In this document: positions 1 through 8,011 of the stretch, piece by piece
How positions within the stretch are numbered: position 1 is the first letter of the stretch
Layout of the letters: each line of letters starts with the position of its first letter
NCBI GenBank assembly: GCA_024235035.1
Contig: JACKNE010000019.1
Coordinates: forward strand, 1-61,250
Length of the DNA: 61,250 nucleotides
From: Gammaproteobacteria bacterium
GTDB lineage: Bacteria > Pseudomonadota > Gammaproteobacteria > Competibacterales > Competibacteraceae
Direction of reading: 5' to 3'
The notes under the pieces: model-generated
What the model was told of the DNA's origin: nothing
The model's input: only the letters and a program-made list of their open reading frames with translations
Databases searched by the model: none
Translations under genes and position numbers: made by a program

Positions 1-869
1 TTCGCGATAACCCAATTGATCGCATCGATGATATCGGTGGATGAAGCGAGATTGCCATTGAAGACATCGAGGGCGGCGATTCGGGCGCTGGGGGCGACCC
101 CGAGGACGATGCCAGCGACGTTCGTGCCATGGCCGTGGTCATCCCGTGAGCCGTCATCGGGAGCAAAGTCGGCGGCGTAGATGACTTTGCAGGCGCCGCC
201 TGGCGTTGGGCAGTTGCCAAAGGCCGCGCGGGTATAATCGACGCCGGTGTCGAGCACGGCAATCGTGGCGCCAGCGCCAGCGCCACCTTGGGCGGCCGTT
301 TCCGGTTGGCGGATTAGCGGCAGGCTCTGGGTCAACAGCAGTTGCAATTGACGGTTGGTATGCACCGCCTTGATGTTCGGCTGTTGCAGCAGGGCTTGCA
401 GATCCGCCGACGAGCGCAACTGTGCGGACAGCATGGGTAGGTGGCTATAGTCCTTTTTGAGCTTGAAGGTTCCCGTGGAGGATACCGCCGCTAGCGTGGT
501 CAACATCTGGTTCTTTTGCCGACGGTAGCTTTGCACGCGCTCAGCCAGAATCGTTTCGTCGTCATATCGGGAGGCGGCCTGTCGTCGCCGGGCGGCAGCC
601 AGGTGGACCGCCTCGGTTTGATCGAATTCGACGATGACATCGATTTCCTGGCCCTGCGCGAGCAGTGTACGGTCTTCCAGAGAGAGCCGGTTGGGTCCAG
701 CCTCTTGCGATGGCCCCTGATCCAGATTTTCCGGTGGGGTAAAATCTTGCGGAGCAGCCATTGCTTCTGCGGGTTGCGTCATGAGAACAACCATCGTCAA
801 TATCATCACCAGCATCCGATAGCCGGGAATCGCTGGTGTGTCATATTTTCCTCTGTTTATTCGCCACAT
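1..869 (-). CDS. Subtilisin-like (S8) serine protease, C-terminal part beyond the window
   Basis: A secreted subtilase that enters from the left edge with its 3' end missing. The readable 289 codons give a hydrophobic export signal ending near AEAMA, a propeptide-like region (VIVEFDQTEAV onward), and the start of the catalytic domain. That domain shows the Asp motif AVLDTGVDYT and the His motif DDHGHGTNVAGI; the Ser motif would lie outside. Two in-frame ATGs are possible: 869 (preceded by a longer basic N-terminus) and 815, which begins directly with the hydrophobic stretch MLVMILTMVVLM. The family is clear; substrate and final location are not. Since the export signal is of Sec type, the enzyme is probably periplasmic or released. 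No co-transcribed neighbour is visible: the next gene upstream (944-2131) is on the same strand, about 75 bp of AT-rich DNA away. Confidence 0.88.
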   Translation of the reverse strand, partial: MWRINRGKYDTPAIPGYRMLVMILTMVVLMTQPAEAMAAPQDFTPPENLDQGPSQEAGPNRLSLEDRTLLAQGQEIDVIVEFDQTEAVHLAAARRRQAASRYDDETILAERVQSYRRQKNQMLTTLAAVSSTGTFKLKKDYSHLPMLSAQLRSSADLQALLQQPNIKAVHTNRQLQLLLTQSLPLIRQPETAAQGGAGAGATIAVLDTGVDYTRAAFGNCPTPGGACKVIYAADFAPDDGSRDDHGHGTNVAGIVLGVAPSARIAALDVFNGNLASSTDIIDAINWVIA

Positions 870-943
870 GATGGTATTTAAGATATTGATTATTTAAATA
901 AATTTAGATTATATCGCTGCTATCTGTTCCGGCAATTGATGCA

Positions 944-2131
944 TCAGCGCTCATCTTTTGGCCGGTTCTTGACCAATGAACGCTCTTCCCTGGGCCACAG
1001 CCACCGCCACGCTACCAGCCCACCCATCAGCGCCAAGAATGCCGCCAAATCGAACATCAGCGCTGGTCCCAACCCTTGCCACAGGTAGCCGGCAGCGAGA
1101 CTGCCTACCGCATTGCCAGCCCCAAAACTCAGACTGCTGTAGAGCGCCTGGCCACGCCCTTGCAATGCTCCCGGAAAAAATTGGTGTACCAGATGAATGG
1201 AAGCTGCATGAAAGACGCCGAAGGTGAAGGAATGCAAACTTTGTGCAAACAGCAATATTGACAAGTTGGCGGCGCAATGGCCGATCAACCACCAGCGCAG
1301 AGCTGCCATGACCAACGCCGCCAGCAGTAGCCGACATGGTCCGAAGTGCGGCAACAATCGATGCATGAACGCGAACATGCCGACCTCCACCGCCACTCCT
1401 AGTCCCCACATCAATCCAATGAATTCCCGTGAGTAACCGAAGGTTTCCAGATATAGCGAAAAAAAACCGTAATACGGCCCATGGGCCGCCTGATTGAGAA
1501 AGCAAGCGGCAAAAAAAGCGATGACCGTCGGTTGACGTAACACTTGACCGATGGGTGGCGCTGGATGGGTATCCGGCGGCCTGATCGACTCCGGCACCAG
1601 TAGACTGTTCAGCCACAATACGGCGAACAGTCCCAGCAGCACCGCGGGCACCGCTGCGACCCCCCCATTCTCCACCACCGGCCCCATGCCCACTGCCGCG
1701 CCGATAAACCCTACAGAACCCCATAACCGTACTCGGCTGTAACGGTGAATGTGTTCGCCGAGGTGATTTAGGGTGACGGCCTCGAATTGTGGCAGCGCCG
1801 CGTTCCAAAAGAAGCTGAACAGCAACATCACCAATGCCAAGTAGCCATAAGAGCCGCCAGCGGCATAAACTCCGGCGAAGCACCACACCGTCGCTAGACA
1901 GGCCCAACGCACGATGCGGATACGCTGACCGGTCCGGTCGCCCAACCAGCCCCATAGATTAGGGGCGATCAACTTGGTGACTTGGGCGATGGCCAGCAGT
2001 TCGCCGATCCGTGCTGGCTGAAAACCCAGCGCTAGCAGGTACAGTCCCCAGTACGGCAAGATCACGCCCAAAGTTGCGAAATAGAACAGATAGAAGCCGG
2101 ATAGGCGAATGTAAAGCGCTGGCGTCAACAT
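944..2131 (-). CDS. MFS transporter, HcaT-like (3-phenylpropionate transporter family)
   Basis: A polytopic inner-membrane major facilitator of about 395 residues with roughly twelve hydrophobic segments. The opening LSGFYLFYFATLGVILPYWG, the GDRTGQRIRIVRW loop after helix 2 and YSRVRLWGSVGFIGAA around helix 5 are typical of the HcaT/MFS_1-like group related to LacY. The substrate is unknown; E. coli HcaT is linked to phenylpropionate, but the group is broad. The frame stays open to 2263, but I take the ATG at 2131 because the first membrane helix follows at once. An in-frame ATG at 2158 is the alternative. The gene diverges from the carbonic anhydrase at 2242, leaving about 110 bp for both promoters. 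Confidence 0.85.
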   Translation of the reverse strand: MLTPALYIRLSGFYLFYFATLGVILPYWGLYLLALGFQPARIGELLAIAQVTKLIAPNLWGWLGDRTGQRIRIVRWACLATVWCFAGVYAAGGSYGYLALVMLLFSFFWNAALPQFEAVTLNHLGEHIHRYSRVRLWGSVGFIGAAVGMGPVVENGGVAAVPAVLLGLFAVLWLNSLLVPESIRPPDTHPAPPIGQVLRQPTVIAFFAACFLNQAAHGPYYGFFSLYLETFGYSREFIGLMWGLGVAVEVGMFAFMHRLLPHFGPCRLLLAALVMAALRWWLIGHCAANLSILLFAQSLHSFTFGVFHAASIHLVHQFFPGALQGRGQALYSSLSFGAGNAVGSLAAGYLWQGLGPALMFDLAAFLALMGGLVAWRWLWPREERSLVKNRPKDER

Positions 2132-2182
2132 GGAGATACCGCGAAAAAATGGCGCCATTGGCCGGCAAACCTCAGAAAAGCT

Positions 2183-2211
2183 TTTACAATAAATCGGGTA
2201 ACAACCATAAA
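2183..2211 (+). promoter_or_regulatory. Possible sigma70 promoter for the carbonic anhydrase gene
   Basis: TTTACA at 2183-2188 (5/6 to the -35 consensus), a 17-bp spacer and CATAAA at 2206-2211 (4/6 to the -10). It ends about 30 bp before the ATG at 2242, in the divergent intergenic region. The match is moderate and rests on inspection only. Confidence 0.3.
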
Positions 2212-2241
2212 CTCTTACCTGTAGGGAGAAGCGGAATTCCC

Positions 2242-3060
2242 ATGTCTGAAAATATCCTGTCACGCCGCGCTTTCCTACGTCTGTCAGGCGCTACGGCCCT
2301 GACGACGACTTTAACTGCCTGTACAGGTTATCCCGCACTGGCTGAATCCGATCCGGACCCGATGCCGCCGCAGGTTTCAGGATCGTCCGGCGGTGCAGAG
2401 GGATACCATGCGTCCGAAAAGCCGATTTCTTCACCTCAGGAGGCTTTGCAACGCCTGATGGAAGGTAACCAGCGCTTCGTGGCCAATCGCCTGCTCGATC
2501 CCAATCGTTCACCTCAGCGCCGCGCTGCTGTAGCCCATTCGCAGCAACCCTTCGCCACCATTCTGGGTTGTGTCGATTCCCGAGTGCCGCCTGAAATGGT
2601 TTTCGACCGTGGATTGGGTGATTTACTGGTGATTCGCAGCGCCGGCGAGGTATTGGACGAAGCGGTCATCGGTAGTATCGAGTTTGGCAGTTTCGAACTC
2701 AAAATTCCGCTGATCGTCGTGCTGGGGCATGAACGATGCGGTGCTGTCAAAGCGGCTATCGATGCGCTCGAACATGGTGGTGGCGAGCATGGGCGCGGCA
2801 AAAAGAAAGGTCAGCACAGCGCTGAACCCGGTGATATCGGCTATCTGGTGCAAGGCTTGCGTCCTGCCATCGAAAAAGCCCAATCCTGGGGAATGGGCGA
2901 CTTGGCCGAAAATGCTATGCGGGCCAATGTTTCGCTGACGGTGCAGCGCTTGAAGAAATCGCCAGTGCTGTCCGCCGCCGAGGAAAGTGGCCGGTTGAGG
3001 ATCGTCGGCGCTCGCTATGATCTGGACAGCGGCGCTGTAGAGATGTTATTCGGCGTCTGA
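2242..3060 (+). CDS. Exported beta-carbonic anhydrase
   Basis: A 272-residue beta-class carbonic anhydrase, interconverting CO2 and bicarbonate. The zinc ligands are visible as Cys near residue 110 (GCVDSRVPPEMVFD, which also holds the Asp-Arg dyad) and His/Cys near 163/166 (LGHERCGAV). The N-terminus MSENILSRRAFLRLSGATAL has a twin-arginine-like SRRAFL motif, and LTAC at about residue 27 looks like a lipobox. It may therefore be folded in the cytoplasm, sent out by Tat and lipid-anchored. The ATG at 2242 is chosen because it starts directly before the Tat signal with GGGAG upstream; the longer open frame (from 2011) lies inside the divergent transporter. A short Gly/Lys/His-rich insert (EHGGGEHGRGKKKG) follows the metal site. 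About 110 bp without clear features separate it from the convergent aroC. Confidence 0.93.
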   Translation: MSENILSRRAFLRLSGATALTTTLTACTGYPALAESDPDPMPPQVSGSSGGAEGYHASEKPISSPQEALQRLMEGNQRFVANRLLDPNRSPQRRAAVAHSQQPFATILGCVDSRVPPEMVFDRGLGDLLVIRSAGEVLDEAVIGSIEFGSFELKIPLIVVLGHERCGAVKAAIDALEHGGGEHGRGKKKGQHSAEPGDIGYLVQGLRPAIEKAQSWGMGDLAENAMRANVSLTVQRLKKSPVLSAAEESGRLRIVGARYDLDSGAVEMLFGV

Positions 3061-3174
3061 AGGGCCGCGAACCACGCCCCCAGCCTGAGAGTCGAGGGTG
3101 GGTCGTTAGCCTATAGCCCGTCAGCTATCCCCGGCTTGGCGGGTTATGCTGCGCTGAACTCGATCTGCGCGCTA

Positions 3175-4278
3175 TTACTCGCTGACCGACGATGCGATCA
3201 TCGGCGTTGACGAATGCACGTCCAGATTCTGCGCGCGGTGACGCAGGGCATGATCCATCAGCACTAGCGCCAGCATCGCTTCGGCAATCGGCGTAGCGCG
3301 GATGCCGACGCAGGGATCATGCCGACCTTTGGTCACGACCTCCACCGGGGCGCCTTGCAGATCGATAGTCCGCCCCGGCAATCGGATACTGGAGGTCGGC
3401 TTGAGCGCGATGCTGGCGACGATGTCCTGACCGGTGGAAATGCCGCCCAGCGTCCCGCCAGCGTGATTGCTCAAAAAACCCTCGGGTGTGAGTTCGTCGC
3501 GATGCTCCGTGCCATGTTGCTCGATACAGGCGAATCCGGCGCCGATTTCCACGCCCTTGACCGCGTTGATGCTCATCAATGCATGGGCGATGTCCGCATC
3601 CAGCCGGTCGAACACCGGTTCGCCCCAACCGGCGGGTGCGCCACTGGCGACGACGGTGATTCGCGCGCCGATCGAATCGCCAGATTTGCGTAGCGCATCC
3701 ATGAACGTTTCCAATGCGGCGATCTGGTCCGGATCCGGGTAGAAAAACGGATTGTTGTCGATCTCTTCCCAGACCACTCTGGCTGGACGCAGCGGGCCAA
3801 GTTGGGCTAGATAGCCGCGGATATGTACTCCATAGCGTTCGCGCAAGTATTTTCGAGCGATGGCGCCGGCAGCCACCCGCATCGCGGTCTCGCGCGCCGA
3901 GGACCGACCACCCCCCCGATAATCGCGCCGACCGTATTTCTGCTGATAGGTATAGTCAGCATGGCCAGGTCGGAAGCGATCCATGATTTCGCCATAATCC
4001 TTGGAGCGTTGATCTATGTTTTCAATCAGCAAGCCAATAGGCGCGCCGGTTGTGTGACCTTCGAAAACTCCGGATAGAATGCGCACGGCATCCGGTTCGC
4101 GACGTTGAGTGGTATGCCGATTTTGACCGGGCCGACGGCGGTTCAGGTCGTGTTGCAAATCCAGCTCGGATAGTTTCAGGCCCGGAGGACAGCCATCTAC
4201 AATCGCGCCGAGCGCTGGGCCATGACTTTCACCAAAGGTGGTGACGGTGAATAGCTTGCCGAACGTGTTGCCAGACAT
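3175..4278 (-). CDS. aroC: Chorismate synthase
   Basis: The last enzyme of the common aromatic pathway, converting 5-enolpyruvylshikimate-3-phosphate to chorismate with reduced FMN, in the cytoplasm. The 367-residue product has the family length and its signatures in order: FGESHGPALGAIVDGCPPG near the N-terminus, the Arg-rich NRRRPGQNRHTTQRREPD, GHADYTYQQKYGRRDYRGGG with SSARETAMRVAAGA following, and EIGAGF in the second half. ATG at 4278 is preceded by AGGATC at good spacing. It is transcribed alone and divergently from the kinase gene at 4471, with about 190 bp of AT-rich DNA between them. Confidence 0.98.
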   Translation of the reverse strand: MSGNTFGKLFTVTTFGESHGPALGAIVDGCPPGLKLSELDLQHDLNRRRPGQNRHTTQRREPDAVRILSGVFEGHTTGAPIGLLIENIDQRSKDYGEIMDRFRPGHADYTYQQKYGRRDYRGGGRSSARETAMRVAAGAIARKYLRERYGVHIRGYLAQLGPLRPARVVWEEIDNNPFFYPDPDQIAALETFMDALRKSGDSIGARITVVASGAPAGWGEPVFDRLDADIAHALMSINAVKGVEIGAGFACIEQHGTEHRDELTPEGFLSNHAGGTLGGISTGQDIVASIALKPTSSIRLPGRTIDLQGAPVEVVTKGRHDPCVGIRATPIAEAMLALVLMDHALRHRAQNLDVHSSTPMIASSVSE

Positions 4279-4470
4279 GGAAAAATGATCCTTTTTTAAA
4301 TGGGTACGTAATTTGCTTGAATATATTTAATGCCATCAACAGGTGGATAGTCTGACATTTATACCTAAGTTTAAGCTTATCATCGTGGGCCGGTCCGGTA
4401 TCGGGTGACACAACAGGTTGAACATGCCAGCGGTTGCTGGCTATCGGGACCAGAATCTCAGGATTCAAAA

Positions 4471-7404
4471 ATGCATATTCCAGGTTACCAGATCGAGCGT
4501 GAGCTCGGACAGGGTGGCATGGCGATCGTTTATCTCGCCACGCAAGAGTCGTTGCATCGCTATGTTGCGCTGAAAGTCATTAAGCCGGTGCTGACTACCG
4601 ATGAGGAATTCGCCCAGCGCTTCCTGCGTGAAGGTCGCATCATTGCGCAACTCAGCGATCCGCATATCGTCACGGTTTATGATATTGCTTCCCACGAAGG
4701 TAACTATTATCTGTCGATGGAATATTTGCCGGGCGGCACGCTGCAGCAGCACATTCGCAACGGTCTACCGCTGGCTGATGTGCTGAGCATCACCCGAGTC
4801 ATCGCTGCCGCCTTGGATTACGCTCATCGTCGCGGCATTATTCACCGTGACATCAAGCCGCAGAATATCCTGTTCCGAGAAAATGGCCAGCCGGTACTGA
4901 CCGATTTCGGTATCGCCAAAACGCTGGGCACCAGTTCGATCATGACCCGCACCGGCTTATCACTGGGTACCCCACGCTATATGAGTCCGGAACAGATTCG
5001 TGGTCAAGGAGTGGATGCCCGCGCCGATATCTATAGCCTCGGTGTCTTGTTCTACGAGATGCTGACCGGCAATGTGCCTTACACGGCGGACGACAGTTTT
5101 GCCTTGGCGATGATGCATGTGACATCGCCTGTTCCTGAGGTGCCATCGCACCTCAGTCACTTTCAGCCATTGCTGAACAAATTGCTGGAAAAAGATCCCA
5201 ACCAACGCTTGCAAAGTGGCCGGGAAGTGGTGGCCGCTATCGACGCCGTCGAGGCGGGCGACTTTAAGTTACACAGTGTGCTCGGTCCGGCGCAGCCTAT
5301 CAGCGCTCTCAAGGCACGTCCGGAACGGGGGCTCGGTTGGAAGATGGGTGTGTCTGCGGTGCTGGCTGGCGCGGCGCTGGTCAGTGGTTACTGGTTTTTG
5401 TATCGGCCCACGACGATGCCTACCCAACCGTCGGTGATCGCGACGCCGATCGCACTGCCGGCGGCTGAAACGCCTAGTATCGCCGCGCCAGCGACCCTAC
5501 CTCAAATCCAGGCTTCTGTGGTCGATACGAATGTCCAGGCCCAACAGGAGCAACAGCAGGACGCGCGTTTGCAAGCCGAGCAATTCCTCGAACAGGCCCA
5601 GCGCGCTCGTCAAGATGGGGCGTTGCAGGTCAGTTTGGTTTATATCGAACAAGGTTTGCAGGCCATACCCGATCATCCGGGTTTATTGCGCCTCAAACAG
5701 GAGATTTTGCAGCAGCAGGCCGATCGTCAACGCCAGGAAGAAGCGGTCCGTCGCCAGGCGGCGGCGGAACAGGAAAAAGCGGAGGTTGCTCAGCGCCAGC
5801 TTCGAGCGGATGAGTTCTTGGCCCAAGCGCTGGATGAGCAACGCCGACGCGCTTATGAAACCAGCTTGTTGCGCATCGAACAGGGTTTGCAACAGATTCC
5901 CGATCATCGCCGGTTGTTGGTGTTGCGTCAGGAGGTCCGCAAACAGTTGCGTGAGGCCCAGGCGACACCGCCCCCTACGCCAGTGGTCAAGCCGCCTGTC
6001 GATGATAACGCCAGGATTTCTGCGCTGTTGGGCGAATGCGCGGATCATCTGAGGGCCAATCGTTTGACCGTGGGTCGGGGCGGCAACGCCGCTGACTGCT
6101 ACAACGAAGTGCTTAAGCTCGAGCGCGGCAATGCCGAAGCGCTGGCCGGTATCGATCGAATCGCCGATCGTTATGCCCAGCTGGTCAATGCGGCGCTTGA
6201 GGAGAGCGATACCCGGCGGGCCAAGAGCTTGCTCAGCCGGATGGAAGCGCTGGACCCTAATTACGCGCAGCTGCCTCAACTGCGCCAGCAACTGACGTTG
6301 GCCGAAGCACCGAAGTCAACGGTCGTTCCGCCATCCAAGCCCAAGTTGCCGCCGGATGCGCCTGAACCGCAAGCACCTGTGGTGGCGCCACCCATCGATC
6401 TGGTGTCCGTACCGCAACCTGCGGAGCCGTCGGTCGCCACTTCTCTCGATACCCGGATCGTTGCTCAGGATCGTCATACGCGGATGACTAAAACGCAGGT
6501 CAACGATGATGTCAGCTTGCAGGTGACCACTTCACCACAAGGTCTCCTCGATGAAGCAGGTCGGGCAGCGGTCAAGCGTCAGGTTCCACTTGACGCACCT
6601 GCCCAATTGCGGATTCGATCCGATATCGAGAATGCCGAAATTTGGATCAATAACCGTAATATGGGTACGACACCGATGGAGATTGAGATGCCGCCGGGCT
6701 CCTACCGGATTCGCGTCAGGCAAGAGGGCCATACGGATTGGAATGGCAGGGTTGATCTTGCTCCGGGTGAGCAAAGTTCGATCATGGCGGTTCTGCCGCG
6801 CAAGGTGGAAGTCGCCGTTGTAACGCCGCCTCCGGCACCAGCGACAACCCCAGAATCACCGCGCTCAGTCGTTGCATCCGAACCACCGACTCGTGAACCC
6901 GAACGCCAGGTCGCCACGCTCGGTCGTCAAGCGACTGACTGTCTCAGCGGCAACTGCGAAAACGGTCGAGGTACTTACCGCTATTCGGATGGTAGTGAAT
7001 ATTCGGGGGATTTCCGCAACGCCAAGATGCATGGTCAGGGGACTTATATTTATGCCAATCGCGGTGAAAAATATGTAGGGGAATGGCGCAACGGGATCAT
7101 CAATGGCCAAGGTGCTTATTATTATCGCAGCGGAAACCGTTACGAGGGGGAATGGCGCAATGGCCGCAAGAGCGGTCAAGGCGTTTATCTTTACGCCAGT
7201 CGAGGGGATCGGTACGAAGGGCAATTTGCCAACGACCAGCCGAATGGCCAAGGAACCTATTACTACAGCAACGGGGATCGCTACGAGGGGGAATGGCGCA
7301 ATGGCCGCAAGCACGGCCAGGGGGTGCTCTACGAAGGGGGGCAGAAAATCGTTGGCGAGTGGCAAAACGACCAAAAGGTCCGGGTGCGGATCGAACAACA
7401 GTGA
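4471..7404 (+). CDS. Membrane Ser/Thr protein kinase with PEGA domain and C-terminal MORN repeats
   Basis: A Hanks-type kinase of 977 residues. The cytoplasmic kinase domain (about 5-265) keeps the Gly loop GQGGMA, Lys35, HRDIKPQN with Asp127, DFG at 145-147 and the GTPRYMSPEQ activation segment, so it should be active. A single membrane helix follows (about 292-310), then a long Gln/Glu/Arg-rich region with two related segments (QVSLVYIEQGLQAIPDHPGL and TSLLRIEQGLQQIPDHRRLL), which look TPR-like. Next are a Pro-rich linker, a PEGA-type beta domain (about 710-772) and six to seven MORN repeats (about 826-970, of the form YEGEWRNGRKSGQG). Kinase inside and PEGA/MORN outside is the expected topology. 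ATG 4471 has AGGA seven bases upstream; the frame also extends to a GTG at 4405. It is monocistronic as far as can be seen, and its substrates are unknown. Confidence 0.93.
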   Translation: MHIPGYQIERELGQGGMAIVYLATQESLHRYVALKVIKPVLTTDEEFAQRFLREGRIIAQLSDPHIVTVYDIASHEGNYYLSMEYLPGGTLQQHIRNGLPLADVLSITRVIAAALDYAHRRGIIHRDIKPQNILFRENGQPVLTDFGIAKTLGTSSIMTRTGLSLGTPRYMSPEQIRGQGVDARADIYSLGVLFYEMLTGNVPYTADDSFALAMMHVTSPVPEVPSHLSHFQPLLNKLLEKDPNQRLQSGREVVAAIDAVEAGDFKLHSVLGPAQPISALKARPERGLGWKMGVSAVLAGAALVSGYWFLYRPTTMPTQPSVIATPIALPAAETPSIAAPATLPQIQASVVDTNVQAQQEQQQDARLQAEQFLEQAQRARQDGALQVSLVYIEQGLQAIPDHPGLLRLKQEILQQQADRQRQEEAVRRQAAAEQEKAEVAQRQLRADEFLAQALDEQRRRAYETSLLRIEQGLQQIPDHRRLLVLRQEVRKQLREAQATPPPTPVVKPPVDDNARISALLGECADHLRANRLTVGRGGNAADCYNEVLKLERGNAEALAGIDRIADRYAQLVNAALEESDTRRAKSLLSRMEALDPNYAQLPQLRQQLTLAEAPKSTVVPPSKPKLPPDAPEPQAPVVAPPIDLVSVPQPAEPSVATSLDTRIVAQDRHTRMTKTQVNDDVSLQVTTSPQGLLDEAGRAAVKRQVPLDAPAQLRIRSDIENAEIWINNRNMGTTPMEIEMPPGSYRIRVRQEGHTDWNGRVDLAPGEQSSIMAVLPRKVEVAVVTPPPAPATTPESPRSVVASEPPTREPERQVATLGRQATDCLSGNCENGRGTYRYSDGSEYSGDFRNAKMHGQGTYIYANRGEKYVGEWRNGIINGQGAYYYRSGNRYEGEWRNGRKSGQGVYLYASRGDRYEGQFANDQPNGQGTYYYSNGDRYEGEWRNGRKHGQGVLYEGGQKIVGEWQNDQKVRVRIEQQ

Positions 7405-7416
7405 GTGAATAAGAGA

Positions 7417-7448
7417 GCGGTGAACTCAGTACGGGCTGAATTCACCGC
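7417..7448 (+). terminator. Strong hairpin just after the kinase gene
   Basis: GCGGTGAA (7417-7424) pairs perfectly with TTCACCGC (7441-7448), and inside it TCAG pairs with CTGA around a TACGGG loop, leaving one mismatch. There is no clear T-tract, so it may be a Rho-type 3' end stabiliser or an inefficient terminator. It starts 13 bp after the kinase stop codon. Confidence 0.45.
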
Positions 7449-7534
7449 TAAAGGGTATTGCGAACCCTCCCTGGCTCCTTATGGCTTTATGAGCGAACGC
7501 CAATCTTACCGAGGTAAAACTTCAAGTTCGATTT

Positions 7535-7807
7535 CTAGCGATGTTGCAAGGGATGAGCTAAGCGGCGCGGTATCTTCAACCAGCGGTGCAGGGCAAAGTC
7601 AGCGCTGTTCTCTTCCAGGCACCGAACTGAGTGAAGCTGTGTGCCTTTGATCGGGGTGTCGCCACCGTAACCGCCACAGTAACTGCCTCCACTCGCGCTG
7701 ACGCAAGACGCCTCACCCTGATATGGACAACTGCACTTATCGACAGGCATCAGCCCTTCATTAGCATAACGTTTAGCCTTGACGGGTCGAGTAACCTCGC
7801 TTTTCAT
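7535..7807 (-). CDS. Possible small Cys-rich protein, unrecognised
   Basis: A 90-residue frame that I do not recognise. It has an excellent ribosome-binding site (GAGGAG ending about 10 bases before ATG 7807). The N-terminus is basic (MKSEVTRPVKAKRYANEG), followed by a compact Cys/Gly/Ser region with Cys at 25, 27, 35, 44 and 63 (KCSCPYQGEASC, then SYCGGYGG). There is no signal peptide. The C-terminal 25 residues look less constrained. It is convergent with the kinase gene and has about 200 bp of AT-rich DNA upstream. Metal binding or a peptide precursor are both imaginable from the Cys spacing, but nothing proves either. An overlapping frame on the other strand (7631-7960) is open too; I favour this one because of its ribosome-binding site. 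Confidence 0.4.
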   Translation of the reverse strand: MKSEVTRPVKAKRYANEGLMPVDKCSCPYQGEASCVSASGGSYCGGYGGDTPIKGTQLHSVRCLEENSADFALHRWLKIPRRLAHPLQHR

Positions 7808-8011
7808 CAGGTTAAACTCCTCACTTTGGTGGTTGATGGTTTTTACCGCTTTACCAACAGGCTGGGTTGGATCGGCGATTTTTATTTTAAAACAAATAAT
7901 TATTTAAAACCCACATTGACTGTGAGTGGGGCTATATTAAAACCTGATGATTTAGAGTAAATAAGGATATTCTCGGTTAGCATCAGGGTTTTTCCTTAAT
8001 TCCTGGGCCTA

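Noticed and set aside
951..1955. 334-codon open frame on the minus strand inside the MFS gene
   Set aside because: It is in another frame of the HcaT-like gene, with an Arg/Gly/Ser-rich composition typical of a shadow and no domain.
5683..6291. 202-codon frame antisense to the kinase gene
   Set aside because: The sense frame encodes a continuous kinase, PEGA and MORN protein; the antisense frame has no ribosome-binding site or recognisable motif.
6865..7398. 177-codon hydrophobic frame antisense to the MORN repeats
   Set aside because: Its apparent repeats are simply the complement of the MORN repeats; no start signal.
7631..7960. 109-codon + strand frame overlapping the small Cys-rich gene
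   Set aside because: No ribosome-binding site and no recognisable sequence; the opposite frame has a strong GAGGAG site.
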